From the NCBI GenBank assembly GCA_015487435.1, contig WFPU01000211.1, forward strand, positions 1 through 11,600: 11,600 bases of DNA, written 5' to 3'. Positions 6,483-11,600 of this stretch are shown in pieces; the first letter of the stretch is position 1, and each line of letters begins with the position of its first letter. Origin of the DNA: Sulfurimonas sp. (GTDB taxonomy: Bacteria > Campylobacterota > Campylobacteria > Campylobacterales > Sulfurimonadaceae). The notes under the pieces are model-generated. The model saw only the letters and a list, made by a program, of their open reading frames with translations, was not told the origin of the DNA and did no database searches. The translations under genes and the position numbers were made by a program.

Positions 6483-7521
6483 TAACATCTTTAGCTGATT
6501 TGATTGCATTGCTAAGTGCGATTTTAGCTATGCCCCATGCTTGAGCTCCCATCTCCTTAGCTTCTTTAGCTTTTTGAGATTTTAAAGCTGTATCTGCTTT
6601 CTTTACAGCTGTTTTTGCAAAATTAGAAAAACGCTTTTTCATGATTTCTGCTGTTTCTTTTGAGATATGTATTAACTCTTCTAAGTCGTAATGCATTTTT
6701 TGATTTAGTTCTACAAGTAATTTTTTTATCTCCGATGAGCTTTCATTAGCTTGAGTTTGAACTACTTGCAAAAATAGAGTATCTGCTTGATTTAAATCTT
6801 CCATAATAGTATCGTAGTCTTCTATTAGAATATGTTTAGCTTCAATAGGGGTAAATTCTAGACGTTGTTTAAATCTATCTATAGCATGAGTTAAGCCAGC
6901 GCGCATACCTTTTAAAGTAGAATCTAAAATATCATTAGCTTGATTTGGGGAAGCTTCTGCTAAGTCAATTGCAGAGATTAAGATAGTTGAGAGTATTTTT
7001 CTAACACGGATTGTATTTAATGAACCCTCTTTTATAGCTTCATATGTTAAGTCTTTAATAACTTCTTGTATTAGCTCTAACGCTTCGCTATCTTTTGATT
7101 TTTCAAGTGCTGTAATTATTGCAGACTCCACCATCTCACTAAGTAAGTCATATATATCTACTGATTGTAATTTGACTTGATGAAGTTTAGATAGTGTTAA
7201 GCTGTCACTATCTTTTATTTGTGATTCAATAGCATTAAAAACACCATGTTTTACATCTTGCAAAGCTTCAAGCTTTTTATCTAGTTCAATATTTAGTTTC
7301 TCTTGTTTAGATAAAAGAGATTCAACTTCATCATGAAGTTTTTTTGTCTCAATATCTAAAATAGTAGAGGATAAAGCCTTCATCTCATGAAGATTTAAAG
7401 ATGATAAGTCTACACCAGATGCCTGAGTTTCTTCAATGGCATGTGTGACTCTTTTATCTATACTTCTAAATCTATGGTTATATGTTTTTTCCAAATTTTC
7501 CTGTAATTTTTTAATATCCAT
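6469..7521 (-). CDS. Long alpha-helical coiled-coil protein, function unknown
   Basis: 350 residues, almost wholly helix-forming and with no signal peptide or membrane segment. Residues about 50-95 show heptad-like Leu/Ile spacing in a charged coiled coil (KKLHDEVESLLSKQEKLNIE). The middle (about 110-230) is a run of amphipathic helices rich in Glu/Ala/Ile. The end (about 295-350) is Lys/Ala-rich (KTAVKKADTALKSQKAKEAK), similar in style to surface-binding or phasin-like helices. It has a single Trp, one motif-like AQAWGIAKIALSNAIKSA near the end, and no Cys. The start ATG has AAAGGA (7528-7533) at 6 bases. It is the last gene of the leuC operon, 19 bases after the HP0495-like gene. No enzymatic family is recognised; a scaffold or granule- or membrane-binding role is a guess. 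Confidence 0.7.
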   Translation of the reverse strand: MDIKKLQENLEKTYNHRFRSIDKRVTHAIEETQASGVDLSSLNLHEMKALSSTILDIETKKLHDEVESLLSKQEKLNIELDKKLEALQDVKHGVFNAIESQIKDSDSLTLSKLHQVKLQSVDIYDLLSEMVESAIITALEKSKDSEALELIQEVIKDLTYEAIKEGSLNTIRVRKILSTILISAIDLAEASPNQANDILDSTLKGMRAGLTHAIDRFKQRLEFTPIEAKHILIEDYDTIMEDLNQADTLFLQVVQTQANESSSEIKKLLVELNQKMHYDLEELIHISKETAEIMKKRFSNFAKTAVKKADTALKSQKAKEAKEMGAQAWGIAKIALSNAIKSAKDVIDKR

Positions 7522-7540
7522 GTTAAATCCTTTGTATATT

Positions 7541-7810
7541 TTATAGTATCATCTTAATATTTTGATGTTTTTTAAGGGCCTCGTAAATAAAATTTCTATC
7601 ATCTTCATTATGTACAAGTAAATCAAGGTTCATACTTACATATTTACCAGTTTTACTTGCATTAGAGTGGGCTAAGTTATGTTCACGCTCTAAAATAACT
7701 TCATGAATAGCTTCTTGAATCTGCTCTTTGCTTAAAGAGATCAGCTTATATGACCATGTTACTGGATAAGTAAGCTCTAGTTTTTCTTTAGAATCGTTGA
7801 TAATCTCCAC
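7541..7810 (-). CDS. HP0495/DUF493 (YbeD-like) small protein
   Basis: 89 residues from a GTG start at 7810. AGGAGG (7816-7821) lies 5 bases upstream, whereas the longer open frame back to 7885 runs inside moaC and adds an N-terminus foreign to the family. The sequence follows Helicobacter pylori HP0495 in length and plan: L-x-L-x-Y-P-V-T-W-S-Y-K-L-I, a helix SKEQIQEAIHEVI, then GKYVSMNLDLLVHNEDDRNFIYEAL and a last strand IKMIL. This is the ferredoxin-like alpha/beta fold of DUF493, related to ACT-like regulatory domains; no biochemical role is established. It overlaps moaC by 23 bases, with its ribosome binding site made by the codons of the MoaC GGKSG motif, so the two are translated together. 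Confidence 0.83.
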   Translation of the reverse strand: MEIINDSKEKLELTYPVTWSYKLISLSKEQIQEAIHEVILEREHNLAHSNASKTGKYVSMNLDLLVHNEDDRNFIYEALKKHQNIKMIL

Positions 7811-8261
7811 TTTTACCTCCTGATTTTGTCTCAAGTTGAACATGGCGAATAGCCATACCTTTATCAATCGCTTTAACCATATCATAGATAGTTAAAAGTC
7901 CAATAGATGTACCAGTTAATGCCTCCATCTCAACACCAGTTTGTCCTGTTAATTTTGCAGTTACTGTTAGTTTAAACCCTGGTAGGTCTACTAACTCTTC
8001 AACATCACAGTTAATTCCGCTAAGATTTAATGGATGACACATTGGGATTAAGTCACTAGTTTTTTTAACACCCATAATAGCTGCGATAACAGCAGTTTGA
8101 AGTACAGGACCTTTTTTAGTTTTTTCACTAACAATAGCATCGTAAGCATCTTGACTCATCTCTATGATTCCACTAGCTACTGCTACTCTTGTTGTTTGTT
8201 TTTTATCACTTACATCAACCATTTTTGGTCTTTGATTTTCGTCTAGGTGGGTTAGGTTCAT
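7788..8261 (-). CDS. moaC: MoaC, cyclic pyranopterin monophosphate synthase
   Basis: 157 residues, full length. With MoaA, MoaC converts GTP to cyclic pyranopterin monophosphate, the first intermediate of molybdenum cofactor synthesis, in the cytosol. Motifs in order: MVDVSDK (14-20), R-V-A-V-A-S-G, KKGPVLQTA with Lys50, LIPMCHPL with His76, GVEMEALTGTS (109-119), TIYDMVKAIDKGM with Asp127 and Lys130, and the closing KSGGKSG. These match the catalytic Lys/His/Asp/Lys set of the E. coli enzyme by position. No moaA is in the window. The ribosome binding site is weak (AAAAGAAT), 41 bases after mobA. Its 3' end overlaps the HP0495-like gene. Confidence 0.95.
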   Translation of the reverse strand: MNLTHLDENQRPKMVDVSDKKQTTRVAVASGIIEMSQDAYDAIVSEKTKKGPVLQTAVIAAIMGVKKTSDLIPMCHPLNLSGINCDVEELVDLPGFKLTVTAKLTGQTGVEMEALTGTSIGLLTIYDMVKAIDKGMAIRHVQLETKSGGKSGDYQRF

Positions 8262-8302
8262 TATAATTCTTTTAATAGTTTTTATTATTATAGCTTAGTG
8301 TT

Positions 8303-8875
8303 TTAAATAAGTTGCAATGCTTTTTCATATTCATGCGGATGGTTAAGATTTAAAAATGCTTTTTCATCTTTAAAGTCTACAAAGAGGGTGTTTGAATTTT
8401 TTAATAATAAGCCTAGTTTATGATTGTCATTTTTTAACATATTTTTAAATTTATCTTCTAAAGAACGATGATAAATCCCGCACATTGGTTGAGTTTTATC
8501 GTATAGTGTTGCAATAGTAGCATCAACATCTTTAGTGTCCTTTTTAATTAGTTTATTAATCTCTTTTTCGCTAATAAAAGGGGAATCAACACTAAGGGCA
8601 AAAAAATTTTCACATGATAAAGTATCAAAAATAGTTACAAATCCAGCAGTTGGAGCAAAAATAGAATCAGTTTTTATATCTTCTATAAAATTTGCACTAA
8701 AATCAAACTTATTTTTGTCTTTGCATGAGATATATACAGATTTAAATATTTTACTAAGCCGTGAGAGTTGAAACTCTATAAGTGTGTCAAAATCTCCAAA
8801 CGGGAGAAAGGCTTTATCTTCCCCCATACGGGAGCTTTTTCCACCTGCAAATATGACACAAGGTATCTTTTGCAC
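8303..8875 (-). CDS. mobA: MobA, molybdenum cofactor guanylyltransferase
   Basis: 190 residues of the nucleotidyltransferase fold. MobA adds GMP from GTP to Mo-molybdopterin to make the guanine dinucleotide cofactor used by DMSO-reductase-family enzymes such as formate dehydrogenase and nitrate reductase. The GTP-binding signature FAGGKSSRMGEDKAFLPFG (9-27) is intact. The metal site is ALSVDSPFI with Asp97, and the C-terminal NLNHPHEY (176-183) fits the family's N-x-N-x-P-x-D/E-Y ending. The usual G-P-L-x-G-I stretch is altered to A-P-T-A-G-F (74-79). The start is GTG at 8875, only 4 bases after leuC stops and without a clear Shine-Dalgarno, so translation is probably coupled to leuC. Confidence 0.9.
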   Translation of the reverse strand: MQKIPCVIFAGGKSSRMGEDKAFLPFGDFDTLIEFQLSRLSKIFKSVYISCKDKNKFDFSANFIEDIKTDSIFAPTAGFVTIFDTLSCENFFALSVDSPFISEKEINKLIKKDTKDVDATIATLYDKTQPMCGIYHRSLEDKFKNMLKNDNHKLGLLLKNSNTLFVDFKDEKAFLNLNHPHEYEKALQLI

Positions 8876-8879
8876 TAAA

Positions 8880-10139
8880 TTATCTTGGATCTGTTATATA
8901 ACCAGTAATAGCAGATATCGCTGCAACAGCAGAGTTCGCTAAGTACACCTCAGAACTACGCGAACCCATACGCCCAACAAAGTTACGGTTAGTAGTTGAA
9001 ACTGCTACCTCGCCATCTCCTAGTATACCCATATATCCACCAAGACAAGCTCCACAAGTAGGGTTTGAAACAACTCCACCAGCATCTATGATGATATCCA
9101 TATAACCAAGTTTATATGCTTCTTTTAAAATTTTTTGAGTACCAGGTGTAACGATTAAACGAACATCTTCATGAACTTTCTTACCATCTAAAATCTCAGC
9201 AGCAGTTTTTAAATCACTTAAGCGACCATTTGTACAACTGCCTATAAATGCTTGGTCTATTTTGATTTTATCAGATACTGCTTTAGTTATTGAGTGACCA
9301 TTTGATGGTAAGAATGGGTAAGCAATAACAGGTTCAAGGTTAGCTACATCTATCTCTAAAGTTTGAACATAAACAGCATCTGCATCAGAGTAATGAATCT
9401 TTGGCTCACGAGCTAAATCTTTATCAGCAAGGAACTCTTTTGTAATGTCATCATAAGCTACGATTCCGCTTTTTGCACCAGCCTCAATAGCCATGTTACA
9501 CATAGAAAATCTGTCATCCATAGATAGGTGCTCAATTGTAGTACCTGTAAATTCCAATGTCCTATAAAGAGCTCCATCAACACCAATTAGGCGGATAATT
9601 TCTAAAATAATATCTTTACCAGTAGTGTGAAGATTAGGTTTTCCACTAAGATTTACTTTAATAGATTCAGGAACTTTAAACCAGTTACCACCACTAATCA
9701 TTGCAAAAGCTAAATCAGTAGAACCCATACCAGTTGAAAAAGCACCTAATGCACCATGGGTACAAGTATGAGAATCTGCTCCAATGATAACATCACCAGG
9801 AACTACAAGACCTTTTTCTGGTAAAAGAGCATGCTCAATACCCATATCTTTTTCATCAAAAAAGTTTTTCAGTTTATGTTTTTTTGCAAAATCACGAGAG
9901 ATTCTAGCTTGATTTGCTGAAGCTATATCTTTTGCAGGGATGAAGTGATCGAGTACAATTGAGAATCCATCAGGATTTGCTAAATTTTTGGCACCACTAT
10001 CTTCAAATGCTTTAATAGAGATAGGAGTAGTTATATCATTTCCAATAACCATGTCAATGTTTGAGCGGATTATTTCGCCAGCAAAAACCTCTTTACCAAC
10101 ATGTTCTGAGAATATTTTTTCTGTTATAGTTTGAGCCAT
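8880..10139 (-). CDS. leuC: LeuC, 3-isopropylmalate dehydratase large subunit
   Basis: 419 residues, the short form of the aconitase superfamily. With LeuD it isomerises 2-isopropylmalate to 3-isopropylmalate in leucine synthesis, using a [4Fe-4S] cluster. Cluster ligands are Cys302 (GSCTNGR), Cys362 and Cys365 (PTCGACLGG). Other family blocks are VLDHFIPAKD, GADSHTCTHGALGAF (120-134), GMGSTDLAFA, and NRNFVGRMG (384-392), which is close to the substrate-binding Arg region. The start ATG has AAAGG (10146-10150) at 6 bases and an extended -10 promoter behind it. No leuD, leuA or leuB is adjacent. It is instead the first gene of an operon with mobA and moaC. The short type overlaps in sequence with homoaconitase, but leucine synthesis is the default reading in this kind of bacterium. 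Confidence 0.92.
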   Translation of the reverse strand: MAQTITEKIFSEHVGKEVFAGEIIRSNIDMVIGNDITTPISIKAFEDSGAKNLANPDGFSIVLDHFIPAKDIASANQARISRDFAKKHKLKNFFDEKDMGIEHALLPEKGLVVPGDVIIGADSHTCTHGALGAFSTGMGSTDLAFAMISGGNWFKVPESIKVNLSGKPNLHTTGKDIILEIIRLIGVDGALYRTLEFTGTTIEHLSMDDRFSMCNMAIEAGAKSGIVAYDDITKEFLADKDLAREPKIHYSDADAVYVQTLEIDVANLEPVIAYPFLPSNGHSITKAVSDKIKIDQAFIGSCTNGRLSDLKTAAEILDGKKVHEDVRLIVTPGTQKILKEAYKLGYMDIIIDAGGVVSNPTCGACLGGYMGILGDGEVAVSTTNRNFVGRMGSRSSEVYLANSAVAAISAITGYITDPR

Positions 10140-10170
10140 TATGAACCTTTATTATATGTTTAATAATGCG

Positions 10171-10199
10171 ATTATACCATTTATGGCTTAATAAATTAA
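10171..10199 (-). promoter_or_regulatory. Extended -10 promoter for the leuC-mobA-moaC operon
   Basis: Read on the minus strand, TGG-TATAAT (10179 down to 10171) is a perfect extended -10 element. TTAATT (10199-10194) sits 17 bases further upstream as a weak -35. Transcription would begin near 10164, about 25 bases before the leuC start. Confidence 0.6.
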
Positions 10200-10201
10200 A
10201 A

Positions 10202-10582
10202 TTAAAACCCCTGTACCCCATGATTTTCTGCATTGTCTATCTCTGAGAGTTCTTTTGAGAGTTCTTTTATACACTCTACTGCAAGTGTAATATTTGTAAC
10301 TAATTTTTCATTTTCTGTAAAATTAGGTATTTTTTTAATATTGGTCACAACCTCGTAAGATATATTTCTTAGAGTTCCAACTTCCCCCATTGTCATTTTT
10401 TCTAATATATCCTCGCTATCGTCCAATTTAATAATTAGATCTTTAAATCGCACGATGAAAGAGTTGTATCCACTTTTTTTGAGAATGTTAAAAAAGCTTA
10501 AATTCTCTATATATCCCTCATATTCAGATATATGTTTTTTTAAAGTAAGTCGTAAAAATTGTTGTTGCTCTTTATTTAGCAT
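10202..10582 (-). CDS. Unrecognised 126-residue helical protein
   Basis: I do not recognise this family. The 126 residues are charged and mostly predicted helical, with no signal peptide, membrane segment or metal motif. The only Cys is in AVECIKELSKELSEID. A hydrophobic-charged central part reads SFIVRFKDLIIKLDDSEDI. Near the C-terminus, KELS is repeated because of a 12-base tandem duplication at 10245-10268. The start ATG 10582 has only a weak ribosome binding site (GAGAAA). A TATAAT -10 (10609-10614) lies about 27 bases upstream, so it may have its own promoter or be co-transcribed with the peptidase gene 51 bases upstream. Its stop nearly abuts the -35 of leuC. Codon use matches the neighbours and supports a real gene. 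Confidence 0.62.
   Translation of the reverse strand: MLNKEQQQFLRLTLKKHISEYEGYIENLSFFNILKKSGYNSFIVRFKDLIIKLDDSEDILEKMTMGEVGTLRNISYEVVTNIKKIPNFTENEKLVTNITLAVECIKELSKELSEIDNAENHGVQGF
10245..10268. repeat. Perfect 12-base tandem duplication inside a gene
   Basis: GAGAGTTCTTTT occurs twice head to tail. On the coding (minus) strand this gives the in-frame repeat KELS-KELS in the 126-residue protein. A single slippage event explains it. Confidence 0.85.
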
Positions 10583-10608
10583 TGAAGTTTCTCATATTTA
10601 TTTGTACA

Positions 10609-10614
10609 ATTATA
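10609..10614 (-). promoter_or_regulatory. Possible -10 box before the 126-residue gene
   Basis: TATAAT on the minus strand lies about 27 bases before the start codon. No acceptable -35 is seen at the right distance, so this is weak evidence. Confidence 0.25.
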
Positions 10615-10633
10615 ACTAAGTATAAATTATGCT

Positions 10634-11149
10634 TTATTGAAATGGCATTTTGGACATAATTATCTCTTGTCTATCCACATATTTTTGACAATCCTTACCA
10701 CCTAGTTTAATACATGTTTGTTGCCAAGTTTTTGAGTGACCATCATCATTTTCATACAGATATCCAAGTTTAAACATAAGAGCATGAGCATATTCATGTG
10801 CTATTACACTCTCAATCATATAATCCATACTTTCTTGCATAACTTTTTTGTTAAGATAGACTTTAATTTCGCCATCTCTATAAGAGGTGAGACCATATAG
10901 TCTACCCTTAAATTTATCAGTAACAATAAGAGGAACCTTAAATACAAAACCAAAGTTTCTTTGCATATGTTGTAGTACTTCTTGTTCTTTATCTGCTATT
11001 CTTTTTTTGTAACTATCTGGTATATCATTATTTTTAAAAGAATAGCTTTTATAGTAGTTATATCCTAGAATTAAGGATGCTATTAAGATAATGCTTATAA
11101 ATGCATATTCAAGTTTTTTACCAATTTTTTGTGTTTGTAAGGGCTTCAT
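10634..11149 (-). CDS. Membrane-anchored SprT-like zinc metallopeptidase
   Basis: 171 residues. One membrane helix (about 14-30, FISIILIASLILGY) after a Lys-rich start predicts N-in topology with the rest outside the inner membrane. The soluble part has the SprT-like plan: a helix 45-65, strands PLIVTD, GLTSYRDGEIKVYLN, then the zinc motif HEYAHALMFKLG (His118, Glu119, His122) and a third ligand His138 in GHSKTWQQTCIKLGG. Two Cys (146, 154) follow and could pair or bind metal. SprT/Spartan-type proteins are usually soluble and cytosolic, so the anchor is unusual. The natural substrate is unknown. ATG 11149 has no visible Shine-Dalgarno and lies 13 bases after the stop of a 37-residue gene, suggesting coupled translation. 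Confidence 0.75.
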   Translation of the reverse strand: MKPLQTQKIGKKLEYAFISIILIASLILGYNYYKSYSFKNNDIPDSYKKRIADKEQEVLQHMQRNFGFVFKVPLIVTDKFKGRLYGLTSYRDGEIKVYLNKKVMQESMDYMIESVIAHEYAHALMFKLGYLYENDDGHSKTWQQTCIKLGGKDCQKYVDRQEIIMSKMPFQ

Positions 11150-11162
11150 TTATAGCTATAAA

Positions 11163-11276
11163 CTATCTAAGTTCAACTTTTAGAATTTCAAATAACTTAC
11201 CTTTTTTGCTTTTAACCAATGCTATAGAACTATTATGGATATATACATTTTCTTTAATGGTATAGATTTGAGTCAC
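11163..11276 (-). CDS. Small 37-residue protein before the SprT-like peptidase
   Basis: This short gene starts at GTG 11276, with a strong AAGGA (11284-11288) 7 bases upstream, and stops at TAG 11163-11165. The product begins M-T-Q-I-Y-T-I-K-E-N-V-Y and ends K-K-G-K-L-F-E-I-L-K-V-E-L-R. It is hydrophilic and basic with three beta-like stretches and no signal or membrane segment. The frame is closed by TGA a few codons upstream of the start. A promoter-like pair (11319-11348) lies behind it, and the peptidase gene, which lacks its own ribosome binding site, begins 13 bases after. Those three facts support translation. I do not recognise the family, and a leader-peptide role is an alternative. 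Confidence 0.55.
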   Translation of the reverse strand: MTQIYTIKENVYIHNSSIALVKSKKGKLFEILKVELR

Positions 11277-11303
11277 GAGAAATTCCTTTTTATACTTGTA
11301 GCA

Positions 11304-11332
11304 TTTAATATTCCATCAAATATAGATATAAT
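11304..11332 (+). promoter_or_regulatory. Possible promoter of the deacetylase gene
   Basis: TATAAT at 11327-11332 with a weak TTTAAT (11304-11309) 17 bases upstream on the + strand would start transcription near 11339, about 35 bases before the ATG. It overlaps the candidate minus-strand promoter. Confidence 0.3.
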
Positions 11333-11348
11333 TATACTTAATTATCAA
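11319..11348 (-). promoter_or_regulatory. Candidate promoter of the small gene and SprT-like peptidase
   Basis: On the minus strand TTGATA (11348-11343) and TATATT (11324-11319) are separated by 18 bases, each one base from consensus. The predicted start near 11312 leaves about 35 bases before the GTG. Confidence 0.42.
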
Positions 11349-11373
11349 CCATCTTTAGTAATTGAGAGTAATA

Positions 11374-11600
11374 ATGAAACAAATGAAAACTTTATTAATA
11401 TTTTTATTTTTAGCAGTATCACCTACTTATACATATTGTTATGAAAATACTAATACATATAATTCTAAGAGTGCTGTTGTATTTATGTATCATCATTTTG
11501 GTGATTCTAGATATCCATCGACTAACATCAGGCTTGAGCAGTTTGAGAATCATCTTTCTTATCTTAAAAAAAATAATTATAATATTTGGCCATTTTCAAA
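11374..11600 (+). CDS. Secreted polysaccharide deacetylase, N-terminal part (runs off right edge)
   Basis: The first 75 codons are in the window. ATG 11374 follows GAGAG at 11364-11368; ATG 11383, three codons later, is an alternative. A signal peptide is visible (MKQMKTLLIFLFLAVSPTYTY, cleavage near residue 20-22). Then comes AVVFMYHHFGDSRYPSTNI and LEQFENHLSYLKKNNYNIWP, which match the opening of carbohydrate esterase family 4 (NodB-like) proteins: a Y-H-x-F strand followed by the 'F-E-x-H-L-x-x-L-K-x-x-x-Y' helix. The catalytic Asp-Asp and His-containing motifs would lie beyond the window. The family removes N-acetyl groups from envelope or exopolysaccharides. It is divergent from the SprT-like gene. 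Confidence 0.75.
   Translation, partial: MKQMKTLLIFLFLAVSPTYTYCYENTNTYNSKSAVVFMYHHFGDSRYPSTNIRLEQFENHLSYLKKNNYNIWPFS

Noticed and set aside
7811..7885. Longer version of the HP0495-like protein starting at 7885
   Set aside because: The extra 25 residues are out-of-frame moaC sequence; GTG 7810 has AGGAGG at 5 bases and gives the family length.
8535..8771. Plus-strand open frame of 78 codons
   Set aside because: Antisense shadow within mobA.
11149..11162. Perfect 14-base palindrome TTTATAGCTATAAA at the SprT-like start codon
   Set aside because: In DNA this AT-rich about one such palindrome is expected by chance in a window of this size. It could hide the start codon in a hairpin, but the evidence is too thin to list.
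11235..11444. Plus-strand open frame of 69 codons
   Set aside because: It overlaps the deacetylase start in another frame and the small minus-strand gene, and lacks a ribosome binding site.
1..11600. tRNA, rRNA, CRISPR array or insertion sequence
   Set aside because: No clover-leaf, rRNA block, spaced direct repeats or transposase-like frame was seen on either strand.

Overview
The window is AT-rich, densely packed bacterial DNA. It fits a sulfur-oxidising member of the Campylobacterota (Sulfurimonas- or Arcobacter-like). That assignment is an inference from a soxCDYZ cluster, an HP0495-type small protein beside moaC, and the overall base composition and gene style. No rRNA, tRNA, IS element or CRISPR array was seen.

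Layout. Bases 1-318 hold the end of a type II toxin-antitoxin pair: an antitoxin tail overlapping a complete RelE/ParE-like toxin. After a 196-base leader (promoter and a perfect palindrome), bases 515-3832 carry soxC-soxD-soxY-soxZ, closed by a strong hairpin terminator at 3842-3873. Still on the + strand are a MOSC-domain protein (3949-4392) and two adjacent, divergent exported paralogues built on DUF302-like modules (4461-6449). A symmetrical hairpin at 6455-6482 separates them from a convergent minus-strand operon.

That operon reads leuC -> mobA -> moaC -> HP0495/DUF493-like gene -> a long helical coiled-coil protein (10139 down to 6469), from an extended -10 promoter at about 10171-10199. 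Upstream on the same strand are an unrecognised 126-residue protein and a membrane-anchored SprT-like zinc metallopeptidase. Before these lies a 37-codon gene with a good ribosome binding site. At the right edge a divergent gene begins a secreted polysaccharide deacetylase.

How the parts fit. SoxC (molybdoprotein) and SoxD (dihaem cytochrome c) form sulfane dehydrogenase, which oxidises the sulfane sulfur carried on the SoxY C-terminal cysteine in the SoxYZ carrier. soxXAB are not in the window. The MOSC protein, MoaC and MobA give the region a molybdenum-cofactor theme. MobA makes the guanine dinucleotide cofactor, however, which sulfite-oxidase-fold enzymes such as SoxC normally do not use, so the link to SoxC is direct only for MoaC.

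The least explained parts are the paired DUF302-like envelope proteins behind the sox genes, the coiled-coil protein, the small gene before the SprT-like peptidase, and the variant GGCEG end of SoxY.
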